From positions 3,849,531 through 3,913,530 of the forward strand of contig NZ_CP026003.1 of assembly GCF_003086795.1 (NCBI RefSeq): 64,000 nucleotides of DNA, written 5' to 3'. The notes below the pieces were generated by a model that had not been told where the DNA came from, searched no databases, and saw only the letters and a list, made by a program, of their open reading frames with translations. This DNA comes from Stenotrophomonas sp. SAU14A_NAIMI4_5 (GTDB taxonomy: Bacteria > Pseudomonadota > Gammaproteobacteria > Xanthomonadales > Xanthomonadaceae). The first letter of the stretch is position 1, and each line of letters starts with the position of its first letter. Shown here in pieces: positions 8,007 to 18,810 of the stretch. A program made the translations under genes and the position numbers.

Positions 8007-9392
8007 TTACCCGCGTTCGTGCCAGCCGCCGCCCAGCACCTTGTACAGGGTGATGCGGTTGGTCTGCTGGGCCAGCTCGGTCTGCAGGCGCGTCTGCTGC
8101 GCGCTGTAGGCGGTGCGGCGTGCGTCCAGCAGGGTCACGAAGCTGTCCAGGCCGGCGTCATAGCGGGCCTGCGACAAGCGGTTGGCTGTTTCGGCCGCAT
8201 CCACCAGGCGCTGCTGCGCGCTCACCTGCTCGTCCAGGCTGACATTCAGCGCCAGCGCGTCGGAGGTTTCGCGGAAACCGCTCTGGATCGCCTTTTCATA
8301 CTGCGCCAGGGCGATATCGCGATCCGCATTGGCCACCGCCAGGTTCGCGCGCAGCTTCCCGCCCTGGAAGATCGGCAAGGTGATCTTCGGCAGGAAACTC
8401 CACACGCGCGTGCCGCTGTCGAACAGGTTGGACAGTTCGCCCGAGCCACTGCCGATGCTGCCGGTCAGGGTGATGCTGGGGAAGAACGCGGCACGCGCGG
8501 CACCGATGTTGGCGTTGGCCGCCAGCAGCTGGTGTTCGGCGGCCATGATGTCCGGGCGCTGCAGCAGCACGTCGCTGGGCAGGCCGGCCGGCGGCGGGGC
8601 CAGGGCCAGCAGCTGCGGTTCGATGCTGTCCGGCAGCAGGTCCGCATCGACCTGGCCACCGGCCAGCAGGGCCAGCGCGTTGCGGTCCTGGGCCAGCTGC
8701 CCGCGCAGGCGGGCGGCATCGGTACGCGCGGTTTCCACCAGCGTGCGGGTCTGGCTCAGCTCCAGCCCGGAGCTGCCACCGCGTTCGTGGCGGGCCTCGG
8801 CCAGGCGCAGCGAATCCTCGTAGGTCTTCAGCGTGGCCTCGGAGATCTTCAGCTGCTGCGCGTCGGCACCGTAGGTCAGCCACGCGGTGGCGGTCTCGGC
8901 CACCAGGCTCAGCTGCGCGTTGCGGCGGTTGGCGGCCACGGCGAAGTACTGCTGCAAGGCAGACTCGCTGAGGTTGCGCACGCGGCCAAACAGATCCAGC
9001 TCGAAGTCGGCCACGCCGACGCCGGCGGTGAACTGCTCGGTGACACCGGCATTGGTGCCCTGCCGCTCCATCTGGCCGGTGGCGGCCAGGCCGGGCACGC
9101 GGTCGGCGCGCTGCACGCGGTACTGGCCGCGTGCCTTTTCCACGTTCAACACCGCCACGCGCAGGTCGCGGTTGTTGTCCAGCGCCTGGCCGATCACCTG
9201 CTGCAGGCGCTCATCGGTGAAGAAGTCGCGCCAACCCAGTGCCGCGACATCGGTCACTTCGCCCTGGCTGGCTTCGGCCGGCCACTGCGACGGAATGGCC
9301 GGGGCAACGGCGGTGTTCTTCGGCACCAGCGTGGAGCAGCCGGCCAGGCCCAGGCTGGCGACGAGCGCCAGCAGCAAAGGGGTCTTATTCAT
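8007..9392 (-). CDS. smeF: outer membrane channel of the SmeDEF RND pump
   Basis: A 461-residue TolC-like outer membrane factor of the NodT lipoprotein type, the exit duct for drugs pumped by SmeE. The start at 9392 gives a lipoprotein signal with L-A-G-C (Cys19). Two outer membrane efflux protein repeats follow, including the family-typical [21 protein letters not shown] motif in the second half. Its ATG overlaps the smeE stop by 8 bases, so translation is coupled. It is the last gene of smeD-smeE-smeF. The pump exports quinolones, tetracyclines, macrolides and chloramphenicol in S. maltophilia (known for the family). Confidence 0.95.
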   Translation of the reverse strand: MNKTPLLLALVASLGLAGCSTLVPKNTAVAPAIPSQWPAEASQGEVTDVAALGWRDFFTDERLQQVIGQALDNNRDLRVAVLNVEKARGQYRVQRADRVPGLAATGQMERQGTNAGVTEQFTAGVGVADFELDLFGRVRNLSESALQQYFAVAANRRNAQLSLVAETATAWLTYGADAQQLKISEATLKTYEDSLRLAEARHERGGSSGLELSQTRTLVETARTDAARLRGQLAQDRNALALLAGGQVDADLLPDSIEPQLLALAPPPAGLPSDVLLQRPDIMAAEHQLLAANANIGAARAAFFPSITLTGSIGSGSGELSNLFDSGTRVWSFLPKITLPIFQGGKLRANLAVANADRDIALAQYEKAIQSGFRETSDALALNVSLDEQVSAQQRLVDAAETANRLSQARYDAGLDSFVTLLDARRTAYSAQQTRLQTELAQQTNRITLYKVLGGGWHERG

Positions 9393-12300
9393 GGGAACCT
9401 CCATGGGCAGCGTCATCGCGCGGAGCCGGCGGCGTGCCACCTCCGTTGCCCTTGTTGCGGTTGAACACGCGCTGCACCACCACGAAGAACAGCGGGATGA
9501 AGAACACGCCCATCACGGTGCCCACCAGCATGCCGCCCAGCACGCCGGTACCGATGGCGCGCTGCGCACCGGAACCTGCACCGGAGGCGATGGCCAGCGG
9601 CAGCACGCCCAGGCCGAACGCCAGCGAGGTCATGATGATCGGACGCAGGCGGTCGCGGACCGCATGCATCGTCGCTTCGATCAGGCCCGCGCCCTTCTCC
9701 AGGTTTTCCTTGGCGAATTCCACGATCAGGATCGCGTTCTTGCTGGTCAGGCCCACCGTGGTCAGCATCGCCACCTGGAAGTAGATGTCGCGTTCCATGC
9801 CGCGGAAGGTGTTGGCCAGCACCGCGCCGAGAATACCCAGCGGCGCCACCAGCAGCACCGAGGTCGGCACGCTCCAGCTTTCATACAGCGCGGCAAGGCA
9901 CAGGAACACGATCAGCAGCGACAGCGTGTACAGCAGCGGCGTCTGCGAACCGGCCTGGCGTTCCTGGTAGGACAGCGCGGTCCATTCGATGTCGAAGCCC
10001 GGCGGCAGATCCTTGGCGATGCGTTCGATCTCGGCCATGGCATCACCGGATGCCACGCCCATGGCGGGCTCGCCCTGGATCTCCATCGCCGACACGCCGT
10101 TGTAGCGTTCCAGGCGCGGCGAACCGTAGTCCCAGCGCTTGGAGGCGAAGGCACTGAACGGCACCATTTCACCCTGCCCGTTCTTCACCGACCAGACGTT
10201 GAAGTCGTCCGGGTTCATGCGGAACGGTGCATCGGCCATCACGTACACGCGCTTGACCCGGCCACGGTCGATGAAGTCATCGATGTAGCTGCTGCCCCAT
10301 GCCGCGGCCAGGGTGTTGTTGATCGAGCTGATCGACAGGCCCAGGGCGTTGGCCTTTTCCACGTCCACGTCGATGCGCAGCTGCGGGGTGTCTTCCTGGC
10401 CGTTGGGGCGCACGTTGGCCAGCAGCTTGCTCTGCCCCGCCGCACCCAGCAGCTGGTTGCGCGCGGCCAGCAGGGCGTCATGGCCCTTGCCGCTGGTGTC
10501 CTTCAGGAAGAACGTGTAACCCGAACCGATACCCAGCTCCGGCATGGCCGGCGGCGGGAAGGCGAAGATGAAGGCGTCCTTGATCTGGCCCAGCGCGCCC
10601 ATCGCACGCCCGGTGATCGCACCCACGCTGTGGTCGGCGTCGCGCTCCTTCCAGTCCTTCAGCTTGACGAAGGCCATGCCCGCGTTCTGGCCCATGCCGG
10701 CGAAGCTGAAGCCCTGCACGGCGAAGATGGACTCGACCGCATCGGCCTCGTTCTTCAGGAAGTGGTCTTCCAGCTTGGCCATCGCTTCCAGGGTGCGTTC
10801 CTGGGTGGCGCCGACCGGGGTCTGCACCAGCGCCATCATGATGCCCTGGTCTTCATTGGGCAGGAACGAGCTGGGCAGGCGCGCGAACAGCACGCCCATC
10901 ACCACGGCCAGGGCGACGAAGATGCCCATGAAGCGCCACGGGCGATGGATGATGCCCTTCACGCCGCGCTGGTAGGTTTCGCTGGAACGGTCGAAGCCAC
11001 GGTTGAAGCCGTTGAAGAAACGGCCCAGCAGGCCGCTGTGGGCGACGTGGTGCTCGCCCTTCTTCAGCGGCTTGAGCATGGTCGCGCACAGCGCCGGGGT
11101 CAGCACGATGGCCACCAGCACCGACAGCGCCATGGCCGAAACGATCGTGGCCGAGAACTGGCGGTAGATGATGCCGGTCGAGCCGCTCATGAAGGCCATC
11201 GGCACGAACACCGCCGACAGCACCAGGCCGATGCCCACCAGCGCGCCGGTGATCTGGCTCATCGACTTGCGGGTGGCTTCCAGCGGCGACAGGCCCTCTT
11301 CGGACATGATGCGCTCGACGTTCTCCACCACCACGATGGCATCGTCCACCAGCAGGCCGATGGCCAGCACCATGGCGAACATGGTCAGCATGTTGACCGA
11401 GAAGCCGAGCATGGCCAGCACGCCGAAGGTACCCAGCAGCACCACCGGCACAGCGATAGTCGGGATCAGGGTGGCGCGGAAGTTCTGCAGGAACAGGTAC
11501 ATCACCACGAACACCAGCACGATCGCTTCGATCAGGGTCTTGATGACGCCCTTGATCGAGACCTGCACGAACGGGGTGGTGTCGTACGGCACGACGGTTT
11601 CCAGGCCGGCCGGGAAGCTGGACTTCATCTCGTCCAGCGCGGTGCGAACGCCCTCGGCCGTGGCCAGCGCGTTGGCGCCGGTGGCCAGGGTGATGGCGAT
11701 ACCGGTGGACGGCTTGCCGTTGTAGCGGGTGACGAAGTCGTAGCTCTCCGCACCCAGCTCGACGCGGGCGACATCGCCCAGGCGCAGCTCGCTGCCATCG
11801 GTACCGCCACGCACCAGGATGTTGCGGAACTGTTCCGGGGTCTGCAGGCGGTCCTGCGCGTTGATGGTGGCGTTGAGCTGCTGGCCCTTCACCGACGGCG
11901 CACCGCCCAGCTGGCCGATGGCCACCTGTGCGTTCTGCGCGGTGATCGCCGCGGTCACTTCATCGACCGACAGCTTGTAGGTGTGCAGCTTGTTCGGGTC
12001 CAGCCAGATGCGCATGGCGTACTTGCCACCAAACACCTGGATGTTGCCCACGCCCGGCACGCGGCTCAGCGTGTCGACGACATTGGAGCCGACGTAGTCG
12101 GCGATGTCGTTGGCATCCATGCTGCCGTCGTTGGACACGAAGCCGAGCACCTGCAGGAAGCCGCTGCTGGACTTGGCCACGTTGATGCCCTGCCGCTGCA
12201 CTTCCTGCGGCAGCAGCGGCATGGCCAGCTGCAGCTTGTTCTGCACCTGCACCTGGGCGATGTCCGGGTTGGTGCCCGCTTCGAAGGTGAGGGTGATGGT

Positions 12301-12564
12301 GGCCTGGCCGTTGGCCGAGCTGTTGGAGGAGAAGTAGATCAGGCCATCGAGGCCCTTCATGTTCTGCTCGATGATCTGCGTCACCGAGTCCTCGACCACC
12401 TTGGCCGATGCACCCGGGTAGGTGGCGCTGATCTCGACGGCCGGCGGGGCGACCTCGGGATACATCGACACCGGCAGCTTCACCACCGCCAGCGCACCGG
12501 CCAGCATGATGATGATGGCGATCACCCACGCGAAGATGGGTCGATCAATGAAAAAACGTGCCAT
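9385..12564 (-). CDS. smeE: inner membrane RND drug/proton antiporter
   Basis: A 1059-residue HAE1-type RND transporter, a normal length for AcrB/MexB-like pumps. It opens with [14 protein letters not shown] and has twelve expected transmembrane segments in two halves. The proton-relay segment [15 protein letters not shown] with its Asp pair is intact, as is the F-x-G-x-A-x-x-x-P-x-x-R-D-x-x-R-P-I-I-M-T-S region late in the protein. It lies 12 bp after smeD and overlaps smeF, in one operon controlled by the divergent smeT. Confidence 0.97.
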   Translation of the reverse strand: MARFFIDRPIFAWVIAIIIMLAGALAVVKLPVSMYPEVAPPAVEISATYPGASAKVVEDSVTQIIEQNMKGLDGLIYFSSNSSANGQATITLTFEAGTNPDIAQVQVQNKLQLAMPLLPQEVQRQGINVAKSSSGFLQVLGFVSNDGSMDANDIADYVGSNVVDTLSRVPGVGNIQVFGGKYAMRIWLDPNKLHTYKLSVDEVTAAITAQNAQVAIGQLGGAPSVKGQQLNATINAQDRLQTPEQFRNILVRGGTDGSELRLGDVARVELGAESYDFVTRYNGKPSTGIAITLATGANALATAEGVRTALDEMKSSFPAGLETVVPYDTTPFVQVSIKGVIKTLIEAIVLVFVVMYLFLQNFRATLIPTIAVPVVLLGTFGVLAMLGFSVNMLTMFAMVLAIGLLVDDAIVVVENVERIMSEEGLSPLEATRKSMSQITGALVGIGLVLSAVFVPMAFMSGSTGIIYRQFSATIVSAMALSVLVAIVLTPALCATMLKPLKKGEHHVAHSGLLGRFFNGFNRGFDRSSETYQRGVKGIIHRPWRFMGIFVALAVVMGVLFARLPSSFLPNEDQGIMMALVQTPVGATQERTLEAMAKLEDHFLKNEADAVESIFAVQGFSFAGMGQNAGMAFVKLKDWKERDADHSVGAITGRAMGALGQIKDAFIFAFPPPAMPELGIGSGYTFFLKDTSGKGHDALLAARNQLLGAAGQSKLLANVRPNGQEDTPQLRIDVDVEKANALGLSISSINNTLAAAWGSSYIDDFIDRGRVKRVYVMADAPFRMNPDDFNVWSVKNGQGEMVPFSAFASKRWDYGSPRLERYNGVSAMEIQGEPAMGVASGDAMAEIERIAKDLPPGFDIEWTALSYQERQAGSQTPLLYTLSLLIVFLCLAALYESWSVPTSVLLVAPLGILGAVLANTFRGMERDIYFQVAMLTTVGLTSKNAILIVEFAKENLEKGAGLIEATMHAVRDRLRPIIMTSLAFGLGVLPLAIASGAGSGAQRAIGTGVLGGMLVGTVMGVFFIPLFFVVVQRVFNRNKGNGGGTPPAPRDDAAHGGSHE

Positions 12565-12576
12565 GGAATTCTCCGC

Positions 12577-13764
12577 TTACTTCGCGTCGCCGGCCGGCTG
12601 GGCGGCAGGCTGCGGGGCGGCGTCCGGCTGTGCCGGGGCGGCGCCCTTCTCGGTGGCCTGCACGGGCATGCCGGGGCCGATCTTCTGCAGGCCTTCGACG
12701 ATGACCTTGTCACCCGGCTGCAGGCCGTCCTCGACCAGCCACTTGTCGGCCAGTGCGCGGCTGACCTTCACCGGGCGCACTTCCACCTTGTTGTCCTTGC
12801 CGACCACCATGGCGCTGGTATCGCCCTTGGCGTCGCGGGCGATGCCCTGCATCGGCACCAGCACGGCATCGGCGCGCACGCCGCCGCCGATCACCGCGCG
12901 CACGTACATGCCCGGCATCAGCAGGCCCTCGGGGTTGTCCACCTTCACCCGCAGCGCGTAGCTGCCGGTGGTCGGGTCGACGCTCACTTCGGAGAACTCC
13001 AGCGCGCCCTTGTGCGGGAACTCGCTGCCATCTTCCAGCAGGATGGTGACCGGCAGGGTCTGGTTGTCCTGCAGTCGGCCGGCGGCCAGTTCGCGGCGCA
13101 GCTGCAGCAGCTCGGCCGAGGACTGGGTCAGGTCGACGTAGATCGGGGTGAGCTGCTGCACGGTGGCCAGTGCATCGGCCTGGCCGACGCTGACCAGCGC
13201 GCCCTGGGTGACGCTGGACTTGCCGATGCGGCCGCTGATCGGCGCGGTGATGCGGGCGTAGCCGAGGGTGACGTTGGCCGCGTCCAGCGCAGCCTTGGCG
13301 GCACCGACATCGGCCTCGGCCTGCTTCTGCGCGGCCACGGCGTTTTCCAGGTCCTGCTGGCTGACCGCATCGACCTTGGCCAGCTCGGTGATGCGCTTGG
13401 CGCTCAGGCGCGCGGCGTTGGCGGTGGCTTCGGCGCGGGCCAGCTGGGCGCGGGCGCTGTTGGCCTGGGCGCGGTAGCTGGCGTCTTCGATCTGGTACAG
13501 CGGCTGCCCTTCCTTGACCAGGCCGCCTTCGGTGAACAGGCGCTTGGCGACGATGCCGCTGACCTGCGGACGCACTTCGGCGACCAGGAAGGCATTGGTG
13601 CGGCCCGGCAGTTCGCGGGTCAGGCCCACGCTTTCCGACTTCAGCGTGACCACGGTCACCTGGCCGGGGCCTTGCTGGGGCTGTTCGGGTTGGCCACCGC
13701 AGGCGGCCACGGTCGCGGCGATGGCCAGCGACAGCAGGAAGGGGCGGATTCGGGTCAGGGGCAT
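12577..13764 (-). CDS. smeD: periplasmic adaptor lipoprotein of SmeDEF
   Basis: A 395-residue membrane fusion protein joining SmeE to SmeF. The start at 13764 gives a signal with lipobox V-A-A-C (Cys22). Order of parts: lipoyl half, helical hairpin (about residues 95-160, with Q-A-N-S-A-R-A-Q-L-A-R-A), second lipoyl half (I-T-A-P-I-S-G-R-I-G), beta-barrel and membrane-proximal domains. It is the first gene of the operon, transcribed from the region shared with smeT. The frame is open further upstream to 13932, but that part carries no signal sequence and overlaps the promoter/operator. Confidence 0.95.
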   Translation of the reverse strand: MPLTRIRPFLLSLAIAATVAACGGQPEQPQQGPGQVTVVTLKSESVGLTRELPGRTNAFLVAEVRPQVSGIVAKRLFTEGGLVKEGQPLYQIEDASYRAQANSARAQLARAEATANAARLSAKRITELAKVDAVSQQDLENAVAAQKQAEADVGAAKAALDAANVTLGYARITAPISGRIGKSSVTQGALVSVGQADALATVQQLTPIYVDLTQSSAELLQLRRELAAGRLQDNQTLPVTILLEDGSEFPHKGALEFSEVSVDPTTGSYALRVKVDNPEGLLMPGMYVRAVIGGGVRADAVLVPMQGIARDAKGDTSAMVVGKDNKVEVRPVKVSRALADKWLVEDGLQPGDKVIVEGLQKIGPGMPVQATEKGAAPAQPDAAPQPAAQPAGDAK

Positions 13765-13919
13765 GGGGCTGGGGCTCGGGGAAGGAAAAAGATTCTCAGC
13801 TTGCCGTGATACGCAGCCGCATCCTGGTCCTGGGGCGCGGTTGTCGCAGCGGGCAGGCATCCCCGCGCACGGCGCAGGCATCAGCAGGCGCGCATACACG
13901 ACGGGGAGCATGGGGGCGA

Positions 13920-13959
13920 AATATACATACATGATTGTTTGTTTGTAAAGCGGTACAAT
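13920..13959. promoter_or_regulatory. shared smeT-smeD promoter and SmeT operator region
   Basis: An AT-rich island in the 237-bp gap between the divergent genes. On the minus strand a TTACAA box (13948-13943) and a TATATT box (13925-13920) are 17 bp apart, a good smeD promoter. On the plus strand TACAAT (13954-13959) fits a smeT -10. The repeated TACATACATG and TTGTTTGT segments at 13922-13949 agree, as I recall it, with the published 28-bp pseudo-palindromic SmeT operator, placing the repressor over both promoters. The smeD leader would be about 150 bases. Coordinates are inferred. Confidence 0.65.
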
Positions 13960-14001
13960 TTAGGCTGGTTTCACCGGCACTGGTACCCACTCCCCCGACC
14001 C

Positions 14002-14655
14002 ATGGCGCGCAAGACCAAAGAAGACACCCAGGCAACCCGCGAAGGCATCCTTGATGCCGCCGAGGCCTGCTTCCATGAACACGGGGTGGCCCGGACCACG
14101 CTGGAGATGATCGGTGCCCGCGCCGGCTATACCCGCGGCGCGGTCTATTGGCACTTCAAGAACAAGACCGAGGTGCTGGCCGCGATCATCCAGCGGGTGC
14201 ACCTGCCCTTCATGCAGGAACTGGAGCGCACTTCCAGCGACGAGCGGCAGACGCCGATCCACGACCTGCGCGCGGTGATGATCTACTCGTTCATCGAGCT
14301 CTCCGAGGATGAGCGCCTGCGCAAGACCATGGAAATCATGCTGCGCAGCGATGCCTCGTCGGAAAGCCGTGCGCTGGCCGAGCTGCAGCAGTCCGGCTTC
14401 CGCGATGCGCTGGACCGGATGGAGCGCGCCCTGCGCCGCGCCCAGGACCTGCGCCAGCTGCGCGACGGCGCCGACCCGAAGATCGCCGCGCGCATGCTGC
14501 ACGCCACCGTGCTGGGCGTGCTGCACGGGGCGATGGTCGAACCGGAACTGATGGACCTCAAGCGCGACGGCATGCTCGCGCTGGACATGACCCTGACCGC
14601 CTACGTGAAGGAAGGCGTGTTCGTGCCGGGCTCGATTCCCGAGCCGCTGCCGTAG
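14002..14655 (+). CDS. smeT: TetR-family repressor of smeDEF
   Basis: A 217-residue TetR/AcrR regulator. The N-terminal helix-turn-helix has the family pattern T-R-E-G-I-L-D-A-A, G-V-A-R-T-T-L-E-M-I and A-G-Y-T-R-G-A-V-Y-W-H-F. The rest is the helical ligand-binding and dimer domain, where triclosan and other pump inducers are known to bind in SmeT. It is divergent from smeD, the standard layout for a local repressor. The ATG at 14002 gives the usual M-A-R-K-T-K-E start. Loss-of-function changes in this gene are a known route to multidrug resistance; no disruption is seen here. Confidence 0.95.
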   Translation: MARKTKEDTQATREGILDAAEACFHEHGVARTTLEMIGARAGYTRGAVYWHFKNKTEVLAAIIQRVHLPFMQELERTSSDERQTPIHDLRAVMIYSFIELSEDERLRKTMEIMLRSDASSESRALAELQQSGFRDALDRMERALRRAQDLRQLRDGADPKIAARMLHATVLGVLHGAMVEPELMDLKRDGMLALDMTLTAYVKEGVFVPGSIPEPLP

Positions 14656-14664
14656 GGTCGGAGC

Positions 14665-14738
14665 CGCCGGGCATGGCCCGGCGCTACCGGGGCGGTGTGA
14701 GCAGGCAGCGCTGCAGTAGATCCACGCCATGCGTGGAT
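14665..14738. repeat. two SMAG/REP repeats of different stem type
   Basis: A minus-strand CGCCGGGC unit (14665-14687) and a plus-strand GTAGATCCACGCC unit (14716-14738) lie after smeT. Confidence 0.8.
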
Positions 14739-14757
14739 GCCGTACGCGCAAACGAAG

Positions 14758-14783
14758 AAGGCCGCCTTTCGGCGGCCTTTTCT
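14758..14783. terminator. bidirectional intrinsic terminator between smeT and hslU
   Basis: A 9-bp stem AAGGCCGCC / GGCGGCCTT with a TTTC loop, followed by TTTTCT and preceded by an A-rich stretch, so it can serve both converging genes. Confidence 0.8.
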
Positions 14784-14795
14784 GTTGCTGGGCTT

Positions 14796-14833
14796 GGGGT
14801 CAGAGCCCTCGCTGACGCGAGGGATCCGACCCC
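14796..14833. repeat. intergenic hairpin repeat GGGGTCAGAGCC...GGATCCGACCCC
   Basis: Outer arms GGGGTC/GACCCC enclose an inner GCCCTCG/CGAGGG stem. The same outer frame with another inner stem recurs at 32017-32057, so this is a dispersed repeat family distinct from SMAG. Confidence 0.65.
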
Positions 14834-14841
14834 GCCTGGTG

Positions 14842-16215
14842 TTACAGGATGTAGCGGCTCAGGTCCGGATCCTGCACCAGCTCACCCAGGTGCGCATCGA
14901 CGTAGGCGCTGTCGATGGCCAGGGTTTCACCGTCGCGGTCGGGTGCTTCGTAGCTCAGCGAATCCAGCAGGCGCTCCAGCACGGTGTGCAGGCGGCGGGC
15001 ACCGATGTTTTCCTGTCGCTCGTTCACCTGGAAGGCGATCTCGGCCAGGCGGTCGATGGCATCGGCGGTGAAGCTGACCTTGACGCCCTCGGTGGCCAGC
15101 AGCGCTTCGTACTGCTTGGTCAGCGCGGCCTTCGGCTCGGTCAGGATGCGCACGAAGTCGTTCTTGCTCAGCGCGCCCAGTTCCACGCGGATCGGGAAAC
15201 GACCCTGCAGCTCCGGGATCAGGTCGCTGGGCTTGGCCAGGTGGAACGCGCCCGAGGCAATGAACAGGATGTGGTCGGTCTTGATCGTGCCGTACTTGGT
15301 GGACACGTTGGAGCCTTCCACCAGCGGCAGCAGGTCGCGCTGCACGCCTTCGCGCGAAACGTCGCCACCACCCACGTTATCGCCGCGCTTGGCGACCTTG
15401 TCGATCTCGTCGATGAAGACGATGCCGTGCTGTTCGCAGGCTTCGATCGCCGCAGTGCGGATGTCGTCCTCGTTGACCAGCTTGCCGGCTTCTTCCTCGA
15501 TCAGCAGCGGGCGCGCGGCCTTGATGGTCAGCGTGCGCTTGTGCGCCTTGGCGCCACCGCCGAGGTTGGCGAACATCGACTTCAGCTGCTGGCCCATCTC
15601 CTCCATGCCCGGCGGGGTCATGATGTCCATGCTGACGTTGGCGGCGAGGTCGAGTTCAATTTCGCGCTCGTCCAGCTCGCCGTTGCGCAGCATCTTGCGG
15701 AACTTGATGCGGGTCTCGTTGTCCTGCGCCGACGGCTCGTTGCGGGCCACTTCCGGATCGAAGCCGATGCCACCACTGCGGCGCGGCAGCAGCGCATCGA
15801 GGATGCGGTCTTCAGCGCGTTCTTCGGCCTGGGTACGCACGCGCACCTTGGCCTGTTCGCGATAGAGCTTGACCGCGGTATCGGCCAGGTCGCGGATGAT
15901 CTGCTCGACGTCCTTGCCGACGTAGCCGACTTCGGTGAAGCGGGTCGCTTCGACCTTCACGAACGGCGCATTGGCCAGGGTGGCCAGGCGGCGGGCGATC
16001 TCGGTCTTGCCGACGCCGGTCGGGCCGATCATCAGGATGTTCTTCGGCATCACTTCATTGCGCAGCTCAGGCACCAGCTGCATGCGGCGCCAGCGGTTGC
16101 GCAGGGCGATGGCCACCGCGCGCTTGGCGTCGTGCTGGCCGACGATGTGCCGGTCCAGTTCCTGCACGATTTCGCGCGGGGTCATGGTGGCGGAGGAAAC
16201 TTCGATCTTCGACAT
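14842..16215 (-). CDS. hslU: HslU ATPase subunit of the HslUV protease
   Basis: A 457-residue AAA+ unfoldase that feeds proteins to HslV in the cytoplasm. Walker A G-P-T-G-V-G-K-T lies near residue 65, the pore motif G-Y-V-G just after it, and Walker B F-I-D-E-I-D-K near the middle; the inserted I-domain lies between. The C-terminal D-L-S-R-Y-I-L tail that docks into HslV is intact. It follows hslV on the same strand with 106 bp between, holding one SMAG repeat, an unusually large gap for this pair. The start at 16215 gives M-S-K-I-E-V. Confidence 0.97.
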   Translation of the reverse strand: MSKIEVSSATMTPREIVQELDRHIVGQHDAKRAVAIALRNRWRRMQLVPELRNEVMPKNILMIGPTGVGKTEIARRLATLANAPFVKVEATRFTEVGYVGKDVEQIIRDLADTAVKLYREQAKVRVRTQAEERAEDRILDALLPRRSGGIGFDPEVARNEPSAQDNETRIKFRKMLRNGELDEREIELDLAANVSMDIMTPPGMEEMGQQLKSMFANLGGGAKAHKRTLTIKAARPLLIEEEAGKLVNEDDIRTAAIEACEQHGIVFIDEIDKVAKRGDNVGGGDVSREGVQRDLLPLVEGSNVSTKYGTIKTDHILFIASGAFHLAKPSDLIPELQGRFPIRVELGALSKNDFVRILTEPKAALTKQYEALLATEGVKVSFTADAIDRLAEIAFQVNERQENIGARRLHTVLERLLDSLSYEAPDRDGETLAIDSAYVDAHLGELVQDPDLSRYIL

Positions 16216-16269
16216 GGATGTGCTCACGAATTCGTTGTCTACGATGCCGGAACCGAACGGCTCCGGACG

Positions 16270-16292
16270 GTAGCGCCGGGCCATGCCCGGCG
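16270..16292 (+). repeat. SMAG/REP repeat between hslV and hslU
   Basis: A single plus-strand GTAGCGCCGGGC unit inside the hslVU operon gap, where it may affect the ratio of the two products. Confidence 0.8.
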
Positions 16293-16321
16293 AATCTGGA
16301 ATGTCTGTGACGGGTTCCCCG

Positions 16322-16873
16322 TCACAACTCCTCGACCACCACGTTGCGGTTGGTGTAGATGCAGATGTCGCCGGCGATGCCGATCGCCTCGCTGGCAATC
16401 GTGCGTGCATCCAGTTCGGTGTGCGCCATCAGCGCGCGTGCGGCCGACAGTGCGTAGGAACCACCGGAACCGATGGCGATGATGCCGTCCTCCGGCTCGA
16501 TCACATCGCCGGTGCCGCTGATGATCAGCGAGGTTTCCTTGTCCGCCACGGCCAGCAGGGCTTCCAGCTTGCCGAGGCGGCGTTCGGTACGCCAATCCTT
16601 GGCCAGCTCGACGGCGGCGCGCTGCAGCTGGCCATGCTTTTCCAGCTTGGCCTCGAACAGCTCGAACAGGGTGAAGGCATCGGCGGCGGCACCGGCGAAG
16701 CCGGCCAGCACCTGGCCATCGCGGCCAAGGCGGCGCACCTTGCGCGCGTTGCCCTTCATCACCGTGTGGCCGAGGGTGACCTGGCCATCACCGGCAATGG
16801 CCACGTGGTCGCCGCGGCGCACGCAGACGATGGTGGTGGCGTGGAAAACATTGGGATTCTGACTGGGGTCCAT
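16322..16873 (-). CDS. hslV: HslV peptidase subunit of the HslUV protease
   Basis: A 183-residue proteasome-like threonine peptidase. The active N-terminal threonine of the mature enzyme lies in A-T-T-I-V-C-V-R after a short propeptide of about 12 residues. The [16 protein letters not shown] and [12 protein letters not shown] blocks are typical. It comes first in the hslVU pair. Expression is usually heat-shock linked in other bacteria; no clear heat-shock promoter was identified here. Confidence 0.97.
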   Translation of the reverse strand: MDPSQNPNVFHATTIVCVRRGDHVAIAGDGQVTLGHTVMKGNARKVRRLGRDGQVLAGFAGAAADAFTLFELFEAKLEKHGQLQRAAVELAKDWRTERRLGKLEALLAVADKETSLIISGTGDVIEPEDGIIAIGSGGSYALSAARALMAHTELDARTIASEAIGIAGDICIYTNRNVVVEEL

Positions 16874-16947
16874 GCGGCCTCCGATAGCTGTTCACGGGAC
16901 ATGGGGACAGCGCCGGGAGCGATCAAGCCTGCGCGGATGGCTGCCGT

Positions 16948-17148
16948 TCAGCGCTTGGCATGCGAAGGCCGCTCTGGATTCGGCTCGATGCCCCAGGCGA
17001 TGTACCAGTCCTCGCCCTGGGTTTCGATGGGGTGCTGGGTGCGGCCCGAGCCGTTGCCACAGGCCAGCGCGTCGGCCGCGCAGTAGCGGTCACAGCCCCA
17101 GCAGATGCGTTCGGGGTGCCGGGGATGCAGGGGAATGGGCTTTGCCAT
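16948..17148 (-). CDS. DUF3079 small Cys-rich protein
   Basis: A 66-residue protein with the family core P-L-H-P-R-H-P-E-R-I-C-W-G-C-D-R-Y-C, followed by A-C-G-N-G-S-G-R-T-Q-H-P-I-E and D-W. The four cysteines suggest a small metal-binding knuckle. Function is unknown. The ATG at 17148 matches the family start M-A-K-P-I-P-L-H-P. It lies between xerC and hslV on the same strand. Confidence 0.8.
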   Translation of the reverse strand: MAKPIPLHPRHPERICWGCDRYCAADALACGNGSGRTQHPIETQGEDWYIAWGIEPNPERPSHAKR

Positions 17149-17225
17149 GCTGGCGGTTTCCTCGTGGCCTGCGGCCACGATGCGCCGATGGCGCCCACCC
17201 TGCCCTGATGCAGATCAAGCGGGGG

Positions 17226-18119
17226 CTATTCAGCCTTGTCGGGCGGACTGTTGCGGCGCTTGGCTCGCGGATGCGCGGCGTCGTAGACCTTGGCCAGGTG
17301 CTGGAAATCCAGGTGGGTGTAGATCTGCGTGGTGGCGATGTCGGCGTGGCCGAGCAGTTCCTGCACGCCGCGCAGGTCGCCGGAGGACTCGAGGATGTGG
17401 CTGGCGAAACTGTGCCGCAGCATGTGCGGGTGCACGTGCTTGAACAGGCCCTGGCGCTGGGCCAGCTGGCGGATGCGGATCTGCACCGCACGCTGGCTGA
17501 TCGGCCCGTTGCGGCCGGGGAACACCGGCGTCGCCGGGCCACCGCCACTTTCCGCGCGCCAGGCCAGCAGTGCTTCGCGCGCGGGCCGCCCGAACGGCAC
17601 CCGGCGCTGGCGGTTGCCCTTGCCGAGCACGTTGACCAGACCGCTGTCGAAATCCAGGTCGCGCCAGGTCAGCGCACACACTTCGCTCAGGCGCAGGCCC
17701 GAGGAATAGAACAGTTCCAGCAGCGCACGGTCGCGGCGGCCGAGTTCACCTTCCGGTTCCAGTTCGACCAGCTGCACCGCTTCATCGGCATCGAGCACCT
17801 GCGGCAGGCGCCGCGGCGCACGGGGCGCCTTCAGGGTCGCGGCCGGGCTTGCTTCGATGCGTCCATGCTTGAGCAGCCACGCATAGAAGCTGCGGCAGGC
17901 CGACAGGCGGCGCTGCAGGCTCTTGGCCGACAGCCCGCGACGATGCTCGTCGGCGACGAACTGGCGCAGCGTTTCAGCATCCAGTGCCTCCACCGCCACG
18001 CCGCGCGGTTCCACCCACACCGACAGCGCGTCCAGGTCACGACGGTAGGCGTCGAGCGTATGCGCCGACATCCGCCGTTCCACCTGCAGGTGCTGCAGGA
18101 AGTGCTGTACCGCGCTCAT
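17226..18119 (-). CDS. xerC: site-specific tyrosine recombinase XerC
   Basis: A 297-residue recombinase that, with XerD, resolves chromosome dimers at dif. All catalytic residues are visible: R143 in G-L-R-L-S-E-V, K167, H232 and R235 in [13 protein letters not shown]258 in L-L-G-H-A, and the nucleophile Y267 in T-Q-I-Y-T-H. The N-terminal SAM-like DNA-binding domain spans about residues 1-85. It follows DUF484 by 16 bp in the conserved lptM-dapF-DUF484-xerC operon, which separates it from integrases of mobile elements. Confidence 0.97.
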   Translation of the reverse strand: MSAVQHFLQHLQVERRMSAHTLDAYRRDLDALSVWVEPRGVAVEALDAETLRQFVADEHRRGLSAKSLQRRLSACRSFYAWLLKHGRIEASPAATLKAPRAPRRLPQVLDADEAVQLVELEPEGELGRRDRALLELFYSSGLRLSEVCALTWRDLDFDSGLVNVLGKGNRQRRVPFGRPAREALLAWRAESGGGPATPVFPGRNGPISQRAVQIRIRQLAQRQGLFKHVHPHMLRHSFASHILESSGDLRGVQELLGHADIATTQIYTHLDFQHLAKVYDAAHPRAKRRNSPPDKAE

Positions 18120-18135
18120 CGTCGTGCGTCCCGGC

Positions 18136-18810
18136 TCAGCGCTCGAAGCGCTTCAGGCCGGCGACCAGGGCATCACCCATCATGCGCAGGAACAGCGTGC
18201 CCATGCCCGGGTAGAAGCGGTTGGCATCGTGGCTGCCGACGGCGATCAGGCCGATGCCGGGCAGCGGCAGCAGTGCGGTGGTCTGCACTTCATCGCTGCG
18301 CGCGCCGTACAGCACGGCATTCTTTTCCGGCTGCAGGCGCCCGCAGATCGGCTCGCCGTCCTTCAGGCAATCGCGGAACGGGCCCAGCTGCGCGTCGTCG
18401 GCGGCAATCACCTGCAGCCATTCGGCCTGCTCCAGGCCCGCCACCGGCGTGTGCACCACCAGCCGCACCAGGTCACCGGCAAAATCTTCCTGCAGCGAGG
18501 CCGCCATCGCGCGCAGGGTGTCGGCGGCGTTGTCCTGCTTCATCAGGGCCAGGGTCAGCTGGTGCGTGCGCACCGCCAACCGCTCGTTGACCTGGGCAGT
18601 GGCGCCCAGGTCGGCCAACCGTCGCGCCAGCTCGCGGTTCTTCTCGCGCAGCACTTCCAGCTGGTAGCTGGCCAGCGACGCGGTCGGGCCGTCATCGCGC
18701 GGCACCACCAGGGTCAGGGCCAGGTCCGGGAACTGCTTGAGGAAGCCGGGATGGCGCCGCAACCACGCAGCGACGTCATGGCCCCCGAGCTTGTCGACGG
18801 TCTCACTCAT
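18136..18810 (-). CDS. DUF484 (YigA-like) GAF-fold protein
   Basis: A 224-residue cytoplasmic protein of the DUF484 family, consistently encoded between dapF and xerC in gammaproteobacteria. Typical features are [12 protein letters not shown] at the start, a coiled-coil segment ([16 protein letters not shown]) and a C-terminal GAF-like half ending in F-L-R-M-M-G-D. Its biochemical role is not established. The ATG overlaps the dapF TGA (ATGA), so translation is coupled. Confidence 0.9.
   Translation of the reverse strand: MSETVDKLGGHDVAAWLRRHPGFLKQFPDLALTLVVPRDDGPTASLASYQLEVLREKNRELARRLADLGATAQVNERLAVRTHQLTLALMKQDNAADTLRAMAASLQEDFAGDLVRLVVHTPVAGLEQAEWLQVIAADDAQLGPFRDCLKDGEPICGRLQPEKNAVLYGARSDEVQTTALLPLPGIGLIAVGSHDANRFYPGMGTLFLRMMGDALVAGLKRFER

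Noticed and set aside
8887..13809. A 1640-codon plus-strand open frame opposite smeF-smeE-smeD
   Set aside because: It is antisense to three well-supported genes. Its product is Gly/Gln/His/Arg-rich with no domains, as expected from the mirror of GC-rich codons.
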